From Dallia pectoralis (taxonomy: Eukaryota > Chordata > Actinopteri > Esociformes > Umbridae): a DNA stretch of 64,000 nt. A program made the translations under genes and the position numbers. The first letter of the stretch is position 1; each line of letters begins with the position of its first letter. The stretch is from the NCBI GenBank assembly GCA_029465975.1, contig CM055754.1, positions 5,529,604 through 5,593,603 on the forward strand, in the 5' to 3' direction. Shown here piece by piece: positions 25,904 to 36,884 of the stretch. The notes under the pieces are model-generated. The model did no database searches and was not told the origin of the DNA. It worked only from the letters and a program-made list of their open reading frames with translations.

Positions 25904-26318
25904 TAGAGAACCAGTAAACGTGGCAACTGGCGTTTCATTTACACTACTCTATGTTTCTGTGTGTTTAACTGTCAGCGTTCACAACGTGTGTGTGGGAGAG
26001 AGACTGTGTACTAGCCTCTGTCCTAAATAAGCTTCAGTTCAAGGTCTGTTTGACAACATTTGCGACTGCCAACTTTAGACTCTTATAGACAAAAACTCAA
26101 TCTATTAATAGTGAAAGTAAGACATGTGTAGAAAATTCGACATCCTTTACTACACATCGGGGAAGTGTAGAAAATTCCAGAGGCACTGATAAACTCACTC
26201 ACCTCGCCTGCAACCTACCCTGTGCTTTTGCTGGGGCCTTGGCACGGGCTGATCTGGGCAAGTCCTCAGTGCATTTCACTTTAATTTCATCTCCTCTGAA
26301 TAACTGGAACCAGCAGCC

Positions 26319-26415
26319 AGAGAGAGAAAAGAGAGAGAGAGAGAGAGAGAGAGTTTTGGACTCAAGAGAAAGGAAGGAGAGAGGGGGAGGGGGCTGAGGA
26401 GAGAGAGAGAGAGTA
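26319..26415. repeat. (GA)n purine tract
   Basis: Repeated gaga words with a few interruptions ('ttttggactc', 'ctgagg'), including about 12 contiguous GA units at 26331-26353. Confidence 0.85.
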
Positions 26416-28041
26416 AAACAAGAGGGATAAAAAGTTGCCGTTTGCTTTCTAATGTCCTCATGTGGTAAAACTTTTCAGGGAAATAGAAACAGAATATTTC
26501 TCGTATACGCTCTTCAATCACAATGTGTTAAATGGCATCAACATTGTCTCTTCCAGATTTTGACTGTTTACCCTAACTCTCCTTCCCTGTCCCTTTATTT
26601 ATAATAATCCCACTCTCCAGCCCTCTCTTTTTCCGCACTCGCTCAATCTTCCCCTCTGCTCTCCCCTATCTACTTTTCCAGTCAAATCTCTGAAGCGAGC
26701 CGGCGTGTAAACGACACCACCCCGAGCGAGCACTCTAAACAATCCCCGGGATTCAGTGGTACTTAGTGAAAAACAACGGGACATATTTGTATTGCCTCAA
26801 GCGTTCAACAGTCTTCCAGTGCCATGTTAAAATACGCACACGTCATGTCCTAAAGGCACATCTCAGCTTTTTGTTGTTCACTAATATTATGCTAGCTTGA
26901 TGCTAATGACGCCCTGTTCTGCTTGATCTCTGGCTTTCCCATTGGACACTCTAACACTCTAAACGGGTGCCCTACAAAAAACGAGTTTGCTGACTGACCT
27001 AATTTATTCAAGAGGCTGTGTGAATGTGTTTTTCATTGTACTATCAGAAAATAAACATAACATATGTGCAGTAATAGAATGACAATGGCTCACAGTATGT
27101 ATCCGACCAGATGATTGTTGGTGCAAACATATTACAATTATATGACAGTTGATTGTTTCACTTTTGGTTGAGCAGCTTCTAATTTAAAGATATTCGATTG
27201 TGGCTTAGATCGCATAAAGATGTACTATTTCGCTATTTATTTGATTCTTTAGTAACTAGTGGTCTATGTGACTAAACTAACGTTAGCTTCCTTAGCTTTT
27301 GTTAGCGTGGTGCGTGTGGTCGCCTGACGCTAACGTAGCTAGCTACAAGGCTCAGGTTACCTAAGATTATTTAACACTGACCAAAACAGTGCAACGGTTC
27401 AATCCTCTAGCCAAACGATCCACTATAGTCACGATAATAAAAAGGCACGTTCACCAGCGTCTTTCACGAGGATCTCAGACAATGGGATCCGAGACACGCT
27501 TCCAATGTGTTTTTCATTAGAACTCGCTGTGTCCCGTCTTTCATCTGGATGAAGTGGCATTGAGGAGGCGGAACGAGTCACACGTTGTGTTTCTTATTAC
27601 CAGCAGTGTGGGCCAACCCTAATCCAACCCAGAGTTTTGGGGTGGGGTTTTGGGGGTTGGTGGAAGCTGCAGCATCTACACAGGACAGGGTGATCTTTTG
27701 ATTAAAATAGCGAGACTGGGGACAGGTATGACAACGTAGGCGCTCATTACTTTCTGTCACTCTGGAATTACTTAAATGGAAATGAGAAAAGAATAAAGGC
27801 GACCGTTGGTAGAGCAGACATACTATAACCCTAAACTAGCTGTCTGATGTACTTTGGTCCGGCGCTGAGGTTTGGTACATTGTTTTGTAAAACCTCCGTG
27901 CTGACAAAGAGAGTTTGACATCTCTAAAAAGGGAAAAACTAGCAGAGGCAAGAGGGGGACAAAGAGGATGAGTCAAATGCTACGAGAGTGTCATAGTGTG
28001 ATATTAGCATAACATTTCCCCCCTGGAGTAACACCACTCAC

Positions 28042-28211
28042 CGATCCTGGACGGTCTTTGTTCCTACATGGTAGTCCTCTTCATCTGTCCCAGCTGAACG
28101 TTTTCTTGTGAGGACTTTTGTAGACTTTCTCACACTGTTTAAATGTAAGGGGTTATGAGATGCAGTCAAAGTGGACCGCATGGCTTCCAGAGCTGCTGCC
28201 GTCTCCGACAT
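28042..28211 (-). CDS. Candidate first coding exon of an unrecognised gene
   Basis: On the - strand an ATG at 28211 opens a 56-codon hydrophilic peptide. It begins MSETAAALEAMRSTLTASHN and is followed by a basic patch (KVLTRKRS) and an acidic patch (TDEEDY). It runs into GGATCG|GTGAGT, a full-consensus splice donor (GT at 28041-28040). The composition is protein-like and not repeat-derived, unlike most open frames here. I do not recognise the family. No continuation exon could be identified to the left, and the frame extends upstream of the ATG without a clear acceptor. The alternative is a chance open frame next to a chance donor. Confidence 0.4.
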
Positions 28212-28359
28212 GGCAGTTGGTCCACATGAACAGAGGAATCTGGTGTTCGTTTTTTCAAATTTGCTGTGCTTGTGCAGTTGTCCATGACGACGCCACATGG
28301 TAAGACCACCGTTGACAGCATAGCAGTCCGTTACTGCAAGGGACAGGCTAATAATCGAC

Positions 28360-29219
28360 CTCACAGCTAGGGTTGCCACCTTTAATACAGAAAAATAAGG
28401 GACGCCTGCCACGCGCGGTGGGGGGGAGTTGGGGTCCGATGACGTGCCAGTAGTGGTAAATCACAACTCAATACATGTTTTAATACAAATATTAAGATTG
28501 AACATGGGTTTGACAGTAAGACCACAAAAAATAGGAATTTGGAGGAACTTGTGAGATGTGAACCATATTTTATTAACTTAATTAAATTAACAGATCCATA
28601 ACTAACTAATAATGAACTGCACTTATACAGCATTTGTTCATCTTTGTTAATGTAATTTCTACATTTACTAATACTTTATTCAAATCTTGTTAATATTAGT
28701 TAATGCAATGTGAACTATCATGAACAAACAATGAACAGCTTTAATTTCTGTTAACTAACATTAACAAAGATTAATAAATACTGTAACAAATGTATTACTC
28801 ATTGTTAGTTCATGTTAGTTAATAATACATTAACTAATGTTTAATAAAGTAACCTTATTGTAAAGCGTTATCAACCAATCATACGCTGAATGCTTCTCGC
28901 AGCCTCTGCCATTCTTTCAAATAGACTCTCTGCCAAGAAACCCGCCCTCCTCTGACTCTGATTGGCCGTGACCCTAAAACAAACCAATCAATCCAACGAT
29001 GGCAGCCGCGAGTATTACCCAATCAGAGGCAGAATAGGACGAGTTTTCACAGAATGCTGGTGGGATGATTTGCATTGAGAGATGGTGCATTCATTGAGAC
29101 AACTCCGAAAATACGGGACAAACCCGTCCCGTATTGATTCAAAACGGGAGGGGCTATTTTGTTCTCAAATACGGGACGATTCCGTATTTTAAGGGACGGG
29201 TGGCAACCCTACTCACAAC
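28360..29219. mobile_element. Non-autonomous hAT-like element with TIRs and 8-bp target duplication
   Basis: The element occupies 28368-29211 (844 bp). Its ends are inverted repeats, tagggttgccacc at the left and ggtggcaaccct(a) at the right. They are flanked by 8-bp direct repeats with one mismatch: ctcacagc (28360-28367) and ctcacaac (29212-29219). Subterminal 'aagggacg' words recur near both ends. The interior has no transposase. An AT-rich block built from ttagttaa/ttaacaaa words (about 28620-28870) may be a second, nested element. Confidence 0.75.
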
Positions 29220-29819
29220 ACACGACTAAAACACTAAACGAAGAAGGAAACTCAACCCGTTTTACACCGTAAATACATTTCGCTGTTAGTTACATTTGAG
29301 GCCATAACGTTCCTGCCCGTTTTGCTTGGAATAAGAGAGTGGTTTACTCTAACCCTCTGTGGCTAGCTTTATCAAATGACTGGTATGAAACCTGAATGAC
29401 TTATAGGTGGTGCTCGATTGAAAAACTAACACCTCTTCCACTGCTAATATTACCGTGTACTAAGTGACAAGAACAAAAGTGATGCTACATTGCATGTCAC
29501 TTTATCCATCAGGCACTATTTAATAACCCAATTATGAATGAAAGAGGACTGCAGAGATTGCTGACTGGAGTTTTTCCCCCAGTTTCCCCTTCTTCTCAAA
29601 CAAGGAAAGACTCCAGTGATGTTTCAACTGCCAGTCCTCAACAGACAGATTAGTTTTTTTGCGTTGCCTAAGAAAGCTGTAGCCATGCTAAGAAAGTGTC
29701 TCACTATTCCCGCACTCTTGCCAAGCAACTGCAAGTCTGCCAAAGCAGCAACCAACTGAAGTCTAAACGCCTCAATCTAATAGATTTGAGTCTATTCTTG
29801 TCAAAGTGGTGTTTACACA

Positions 29820-30040
29820 CTCTACCACACAGGTGTCAAACCGGTTCCATGGAGGGCCGAGTGTCTACAGGTCTTTGCTCTCACCTTGTTCTTGATTGAT
29901 TAATTAGGTCACTAATTGGTAAGGTTCTATCCTCTACTGGTTGTTTAGGTCTGAACTGGGAACTAATTTAAATGAAAACCCAAAAACCTGCATACACTAG
30001 GCCCCCCGTGGAACCGGTTTGACATCCCTGCTCTACCACA
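29820..30040. mobile_element. 201-bp hAT-like MITE
   Basis: The element spans 29830-30030. Terminal inverted repeats contain gtcaaaccggttccatggag on the left and its near-complement ccgtggaaccggtttgac on the right. Identical 10-bp direct repeats (ctctaccaca) flank it at 29820-29829 and 30031-30040. An 8-bp hAT duplication plus two chance matches would explain the ten. Confidence 0.85.
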
Positions 30041-31520
30041 TAGCCAGATTACTTCCCTAGCAGAACAATAAGCAGATCAATATCTCATCAAAAGAAACGA
30101 TACAAGAAAATTACTTCGGTGACTTCAATCGGGCTAATTAAACGAATGCATGTTTATAATTAGAATACTCCGCCCCTAGGAGCACAACATGGGATTCTGG
30201 ATGCTGGAGTCAGACTGGAGTGAACCTACGGTCATATTTTCTTAGAGAGAACGAGAGAGCGAGACCGTGACCCCAAATCCCTTCCTCTGATTGGCCGACG
30301 AAGAAAGAGACATTCTTCAGTGCAGCGCATTGGTCCAAAAGCAATGGGCTCAGATGCAGAAGGGAAACCACATAACGGTTCGGCCGTGTAAGAATTCCTC
30401 CTGAGCGCACCCTGGCCGGACTGCTGCGAATAGATCTACAGTCTGAAACCCCGTCTCAGTGACAGACAAGCGCGTGCACACACACACAGACTCACAGACA
30501 CAGAGTACAAGCGGGCCAACACACATCGTCGTTATTTATCCTATGGAAGAGGCGCCAACGTAAGCTCGTAAATTGAGTGTGTGCGTGGGTGTGTGTCTGT
30601 GTGTTTTAAGAAGGACCGCGTCCCTGTGTGTGAGCATTTAGGGACGCTTCAGTACTAGAAGACATTTGACTTACAAAAGGCGTCGACCACGTTCTTTATT
30701 TCCGTTTGTCTGTCTTTGAGAGTGCGATATCCCTATTTAAACATGTGATTTAATAGGTATCTAAAAGGTAAGCCAATACGATTGTTTTCAACGAACAGAC
30801 TTAATGACATTTCGGTAAAGTTCTACCTCCAGCTTTTTATATACAGCAATCTTATGATGAGATGGTGTGTACAAAATAAAATATAAAATAAAAAAATTAT
30901 TAGTTATAGAGTTAATCTGTCGTGCAGGGAGTGCGTGCAGCTCATAAACAGTTGGCCTTTAGATTATGCAGCCATCTATAGAGTGGAGGAAGCATTATGG
31001 GGGAGATTTTTTCAGCAAAGTTTCGGTGGTCTGCCAGAAATGGCAGCAGAAAGTATGGTTATGAGAAATAACATTTCAAAAGTCCAAAGTGTCGGTTGAA
31101 TATTTGTGATGTGCCAATTAGTCTTATTGGAAAAGGATACTTGATGCTATCTCGTTTAATAAATAAATATTTGTGACCGGGAAGGAATTTGGGATGGGGT
31201 GTTCAGATCTTGACTCCTTGCGGGAAGAAGCCTACCGCACTGGACCTGTTGTAGGTATCTGGCCGGCTTAAGGAGTCAGCCAGGCTAGGTGTGAATTGTG
31301 TTATCTCCTATCGCCAGTCAATGAACCATCTGTTTCCACCTGAAATGTGTTTGTGTGTGGGCGGGTTGGTTGTGTGCATGTGAGAGATGTTTAGACAGAA
31401 GGCTTTTGAACTGTGTGACAGGCTGGCGTCCTTGTAGGTCATGCCAAACATTTGGAGTGGTTTATCCATTGCGGAAAGATGAATAAACACACACACACAC
31501 GGCAAAGCTGCATGCAGGAG
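30041..31520. other. Intergenic region, no gene seen
   Basis: No supported gene. 30400-30660 is locally richer in CpG and carries several GT/CA runs. A consensus-like donor (aaaag|gtaagc) at 30770 could end a non-coding exon, but nothing else supports one. Confidence 0.4.
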
Positions 31521-31840
31521 AAGCAGCTTCATTAGACATACAGCCAATGTCAGTACCTTTATTGGACATACAGCCAGTGTCAGCAGCTTCATTAGACATA
31601 CAGCCAGTGTCAGCAGCCTCATTAGACATACAGCCAGTGTCAGCAGCCTCATTAGACATACAGCCAGTGTCAGCAGCTTCATAAGACATACAGCCAGTGT
31701 CAGCAGCTTCATTAGACATACAGCCAGTGTCAGCAGCCTCATTAGACATACAGCCAGTGTCAGCAGCCTCATTAGACATACAGCCAGTGTCAGCAGCTTC
31801 ATTAGACATACAGCCAGTGTCAGCAGCTTCATTAGACATA
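31521..31840. repeat. 30-bp minisatellite, about 10 copies
   Basis: The unit starts attagacatacagccagtg and continues with tcagcagctt/cctc. The unit length is a multiple of 3 with no stop on the - strand. This creates long repetitive - strand frames (MSNEAADTGC and MKLLTLAVCL in two frames) that I do not regard as genes. Confidence 0.93.
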
Positions 31841-32647
31841 AATAAATAAATATGTTTTCCTGATTCCTTAATTTGATTATTATATTGATTATGTCTCTGT
31901 GTGTGCAGTCAGAAGAACTGTCAACAAAACAAGTCAAGTGAAATCTAATCCGGTGCCACAGTTACCCATACTTGATCACACTGAGCGACTGCACCAAATG
32001 AACCATAGTTGTACACAGCATTTATATCAGGAAAATAGTTCAACATACTCAGGAATCCCCTGGCCTGGTTACATACGTCAAATTGTGTTTAAACCCTCAG
32101 ATAAATACCCACAGAATAGAAATTGGCCGGAGTGTGTGGGCATATGGAACGGGTTAATTTGTTTACGTAGTTGTGTGCTTTGCTATGTAAATAATGGTGC
32201 TATAATGCTATGTTACTGTAATGGGCTGACCTCAGTGCAGTGTTTACGTTGCCTTTTGCGTCAGTGGAAAGCAGCGTCACGTCCCTGAGTCGGGCGTCTG
32301 CACAGAGACAATAACAAGGACGGAGCGACGATTCTCTGCTTTTAGAGTGTGTGACACCTGTGTATACACCAACTATGTATGTTATCCCATGTGCGCGCAC
32401 GCACACACACACGCACACACGCACACACACACAATCCTAACGCTGGGTTGCCAAATGTTACAAATTGACCATAGCAATTTTCCATTGGCTTTGGGAAGGG
32501 TTATCTTATCTTTCCACCTATTGTCGCCAAAACAACCAGAACAACAAGTTATATTGAATCAAAGCTTGGTTCAATTCTGCATTTAAACATATCACAGTGA
32601 GGTTGCACGGTGACAAGCACTTGTTGTCTTGGCCACCTGTGACCAAT
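31841..32647. other. Intergenic region, no gene seen
   Basis: No supported gene. A short CA-rich run is present at 32396-32433. Confidence 0.5.
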
Positions 32648-32905
32648 GTGCGGCAGTGGCTCAGTGGGTTGAGTCGGTTGTCTATCAATCGGAAGGTTGG
32701 TGGTTCCTCCTGGGAAATTGTCGAGGTGTCCATGAGCAAGACACCTAACCCCAGCTGCTCCTGGCGAGCCTGCAGTCGCCTTGCATGGTAGACGCGGTCG
32801 TCAGTGTGTGAATGAGTGAATGAATGGGTGAATGTGATGCAGGATCTGTAAAGCGCTTTGGATAAAAGCTCTATATAAAAGCGCAGCATCTACCATTTAC
32901 CAATG
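32648..32905 (+). mobile_element. tRNA-derived SINE
   Basis: The head contains an A-box-like 'tggctcagtgggttgag' and a B-box-like 'ggttggtggttcctcctg' (32694-32712), as in tRNA-derived SINEs. The body reads 'gagcaagacacctaacccca', then repeated gaatg words. The tail has 'gtaaagcgctttggataaaa' and 'tatataaaagcgc', ending near 'catttacca'. Pol III could transcribe an intact copy; the B box is mutated from GTTCGA. Confidence 0.8.
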
Positions 32906-33351
32906 TAGTACGAATTGTATTCCCAATCTGTTTTCTGGCGTTCATATTTCTTTGTGGTCTCTTTCCACTTCAGTATCTGATCTTGCTTACCGGGGCCAAG
33001 TTGCAACCTGGGATTAGATCTGGTATTTTTCCACGCAAGTTTGAAGAAAGAATGCAGTGAGTGTCTTCATTAGACCTCCATGGTCAGCCAAGGTTTGTCC
33101 AGCATGAGATGCAGCCCCGCGAAAGAGCCAGTGAAACCGTTACTCCCTGTTCTCTGGACACACAGGTCAACAGGTTTCACTTTGTTCAGGCTTTATATGA
33201 TTTATTTATGTTGATTTGTCTAAGGACTCACGGGGGCTCGGTTTAAAGGGCCCAGAACAGTATGCTGCTCCACGACTTGACAATTCATCCATCGTCTTTG
33301 AATGCCACAGACACTAAGAATTTACTTGTGTAACTAAAAGTGAGCTATTGC
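32906..33351. other. Intergenic stretch, nothing recognised
   Basis: Unique-looking sequence between the SINE and the hAT element, without gene signals. Confidence 0.5.
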
Positions 33352-34229
33352 GTAGTGAGCAGTGTTGAGAGTAACGGCGTTTAAGTATAACGGCGTTACT
33401 AACGGAGTTTCTTTTTCAGTAACAGAGTAATCTAATTAATTACTGTTTCCATCGTTACAACGCCGTTATCTTTACTGAGATTGAGAGTGTCGCGTTACTA
33501 CAATTTGGTTGAATGAAGCGCGAGGTGTCATGCTTTGGCTACTCAACAACTGCAGCTGGGGTGGGGATGATGACGCCGTTGCAAATGCGATGATGATTGG
33601 CTGGGTGGGCGGTGCCTTGCTCACGCTGTCTCGCTGCACGCACTCTGATTACCACTAAACAAGACAGCGTCAGCGATATGGCGACGAGCCGGGGAAGTTC
33701 GAAAATAGCGGTATCAAACTGGAAGTACCGGCACTACTTCTCGCTCATTGAAGTCAAAGGCAAGAATGTTTATGTTACATGCACGCTATGCCCACAATGC
33801 CCAGGAAAAAAGACGTTATAGACGTCTGCCTCAAGCAAAGATTTTCCTTTGTTTCTTTTTACCCAGGTTTTTGTGTCTTAAATTTGCACTTGAATTTTAT
33901 TTTCAATATTTATTTATGTTTTTATCATATGCAAAAACCAATGGCAGCTGCAATCTATTGAGTTCAAATAAATACCAAATGTTCTAAAATACTGTATATA
34001 GTGTTTTATTCTTCAATCAGTTAATATAAACATCTTTGACGTTAAATGTTATAGAACGTAATAGCGTTTAGAACATAAACAAAATAATGTCAGTTACTTT
34101 GCTGAGTAACTAATTACTTTTACAATGTGGCAACTGAGTTACTAACTCAATTACTTTTTTTGTGGAGAAGTAATTTGTAACTGTAACTAATTACTTTTTT
34201 TAAGTAAGATGACCAACACTGGTAGTGAG
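33352..34229 (+). mobile_element. Internally deleted hAT transposon with perfect 8-bp target duplication
   Basis: The element is 33360-34221 (862 bp). The left end is cagtgttg and the right end caacactg, with 8-bp direct repeats gtagtgag at 33352-33359 and 34222-34229. Subterminal regions are full of ttactaac, gtaacgg and agtaacta words, typical of fish hAT elements. Inside is only the start of a transposase (33678-33821), so the copy cannot move by itself but might be mobilised in trans. Confidence 0.92.
33678..33821 (+). pseudogene. N-terminal fragment of hAT transposase (BED-finger start)
   Basis: The ATG at 33678 begins MATSRGSSKIAVSNWKYRHY. It continues to YVTCTLCP, the first Cys pair of a BED-type zinc finger, then hits a stop at 33819 after KKTL. 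The His pair of the BED finger, the catalytic RNase-H-like core and the hAT dimerisation domain are deleted. A full-length hAT transposase is usually around 600 residues. It sits between the two ends of the element and in the expected orientation. Confidence 0.75.
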
Positions 34230-35945
34230 ACATCAGAATGTATCATTCTTTACTGTTTGTGTTGTGGACGTTTCCATGCAGTCATTCAATTGTTTCCGTA
34301 CAGAGGTTTTTGTTACCTATTAACACACAAGGGATAGAATGTATCACCAGCCGTAGCAGCCAAGTAGAACGCTGTCGAAATTTCTTACTCTATCTCTCCA
34401 TCTTTCTCTCTTTCTCCATCATTTGCACTCGAATGTTCTCTCTGGTCTCACTTCCCCTCTCAATTTTCCTTTCTCTCTGTGACCCGTTACCAATTCAATT
34501 TCACTTCAGCGTGCTCGACTGGCATGGAAAACGTTTCTGTACATTGCCAAAGCAAGTGGAAAATACATTATCTCAGAAATAGCTCAAAGAGCAAAAACAA
34601 AAGAAAAGAATCTAAATTCTTAGTGGACATTAAACACACGGAGAAGTTTCTCTCCCCACCTCCCTCTCTCTCTCTTCCTCGGGGGGGTAGGTGGGTCATT
34701 GCACCTTTTGGGCGTGTATGGAGACAGGGGCCAGTGGTGAGGAAACGAGGAGAGTTCCTTCAGCTGAGCTCCGTTCTCCTGTCACTATGTCCTCGGACGT
34801 GGAACCAGAATCGACGTCAATACGGAAGCCCGGATCGGTCTCATTGATACTCATTGATGGCCCGTGGCCACATGGAGTCCCAGGATGACCGAAGCAGCCG
34901 CTACGTAAACGTTTTTTCATCTAGATCGTTTCTCACAAACCGGCTTTCCCGTTTTCACTCTTTCCTCTCAAACGTCATCACACGCAATTTGATCTCCGCA
35001 CAGCGACTGCCATCGGATTTTTGCCAATCCTTTCTCCGCGCAGAGCCGCGCATCTGCTGTATTCAAGTTGATCAACACGTGTGAGGTCACGTTCACATGC
35101 ACCTGGCATCCTCAGCTAGCGTGCCAGCGGACGTCATTATGGTTCTCCCGCTAGCGATTACGCTCCCTTCTCAGGTGATGCTGTTACATTTGCATTGTCC
35201 ATGGTGGTCCCCAGCCCATTGGCACCCAATTGGACGTCACCTAGGTGACCTGGGTTGGATACTGTTGTTCTTCACGTTGTCAGCGGCCAATGTTGTCTGA
35301 CGCAGAGGTTCAGACAGCGGGGGAACGGGGCAGAACGCCGGTGGCAGAACGCTGGGGGCAGCACAGTGGCAGACAAATTGTCCTGATGTGTGGCCCAAGG
35401 GCTCATGACACAAGGAATATTTCGACTGCACATTCCTTAGATTTACGAAGGATTTACAAAGGAGATGGGGAACTGACCCCGCTTCCCCGGCACAATAATA
35501 CAGCAGTGTAAAACGTTGGGGCTGGGGAAAAACACAAGAAAATACCAGGAATTCCAAGAAGTAATTAGCCTTGTAAAGTGTTGTAACAATGTGTAAATTG
35601 TTAAAGTATGAATGGCAAGTGAAAACAAATCAAATGTTTTCAAGTTTCAGGTCTAAGGACTTAATAATGTCTCTAAATCTCTTTGTCTTTCATTCTCCGT
35701 TTGACTCTGTCCCTCTCCGATTATCTGACTCTGACACTCTGTTCACTCTTTTTATTGTTTTTTCTTCTCTTCTCTCTCTCTCTCTCTCTCTCTCTTTAAA
35801 TCTCTTCCATTGACAATTCTGTTGTCTTCCTCGCATTGAGCCCCTCCCTTCATCTGTCGGAACAAAGCCTCAGTGCCAATTCTTACCGACCACCGATCGT
35901 CAAGATCAAGGCAGACAGCTTGTTTTCACAAGGCAGCAGGCGCAG

Positions 35946-35947
<2 letters not shown>
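34230..35947. other. Intergenic region, no confident gene
   Basis: An ATG at 34718 opens a 56-codon hydrophilic frame (METGASGEETRRVPSAELRS onward) up to 34888, but there is no donor or family match, so I do not call it. A (CT)n run lies at 35773-35795. Confidence 0.45.

Positions 35948-36008
<61 letters not shown>
35948..36008. repeat. (AC)n microsatellite
   Basis: About 30 uninterrupted AC units, followed by an A run. Confidence 0.95.
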
Positions 36009-36012
<4 letters not shown>

Positions 36013-36238
36013 AAGACCCAAACACATCTGGGTCCCATCAGTGCTGTGGAGGAGCATGCAGTCCCAGGCGTTCCAGCAGAGCCGAGTGTGCTCTGCCCTG
36101 GCTCTGTGCCCAAACTTGCTGATAGAACCAGATAACCATGTGTTCCAAACGTCCGAAACGTCCAAAAGTTACAAACAAGCTAAGTTCAGTGACTGCTAGA
36201 AAATGGAGTTTGTGCTGGTGGGCTGGTTTAGAGTCAGG

Positions 36239-36372
36239 GGGAGAGAGAGAGAGAGAGAGAGAGAGTAGAGAGAGAGAGAGAGAGAGAGGGAGAAAGGAAG
36301 AGAGAGAAAGGGAGGAAGAGAGAGAGAGACAGAGACAGAGAGAGAGAGAGAGAGTAACACAGGGAGAAGAAG
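36239..36372. repeat. (GA)n purine tract
   Basis: About 130 bp, almost all purine, dominated by GA and GGGA/GAAA words with a few T and C interruptions. Encoded Arg/Glu repeats are by-products. Confidence 0.9.
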
Positions 36373-36566
36373 ACAGTTGTTTGAGAGAATGGGGGAAAAT
36401 ACAAGAATCAATTGATTTGGGTTTGTTCAGGCTTGCTGTCGAGAACCACCGATGGTTATCTTAGTGGAAACATGTCACAAATGTGTTACGTCAAATATGC
36501 AGCATGTATAATAAACGAGCACACTCACACAAACACACATTCCAAGAATTTTCTCATCAACTGTGG

Positions 36567-36884
36567 GTGATTCCACAGCGTGTTTGTGATTCCACAGCGT
36601 GTTGGTGATTCCACAGCCTGTTGGTGATTCCACAGCGTGTTTGTGATTCCACAGCGTGTTGGTGATTCCACAGCGTGTTTGTGATTCCACAGCGTGTTTG
36701 TGATTCCACAGCGTGTTGGTGATTCCACAGCGTGTTGGTGATTCCACTGCGCGTTGGTAAGTCCACAGCGTGTTGGTAATTCCACAGCGTGTTGGTGATT
36801 CCACAGCGTGTTTGTGATTCCACAGCGTGTTGGTGATTCCACAGCGTTTTGGTGATTCCACAGCTTGTTGGTGATTCCACAGCC
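36567..36884. repeat. 19-bp minisatellite, about 17 copies
   Basis: The unit is gtgattccacagcgtgttg, with a frequent g-to-t variant at the end. Because 19 is not a multiple of 3, three units make a 19-residue repeat that is open in all - strand frames (HAVESPTRCG-type). These frames are not genes. Confidence 0.93.

Larger units (their letters stand above)
24651..28041. other. Intergenic or intronic region, no gene seen
   Basis: No exon can be supported on either strand. It contains a (CA)n run (25867-25901) and a purine-rich GA tract (26319-26415). If the candidate exon at 28042-28211 is real, this stretch would be part of its first intron. Confidence 0.4.

Noticed and set aside
31308..31937. 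209-codon - strand frame with MKLLTLAVCL repeats (membrane-like)
   Set aside because: By-product of the 30-bp minisatellite. The apparent hydrophobic segments are the repeat unit.
34718..34888. 56-codon frame METGASGEETRRVPSAELRS onward
   Set aside because: Protein-like composition, but a weak start context, no splice donor and no family recognition. Left as unsupported.
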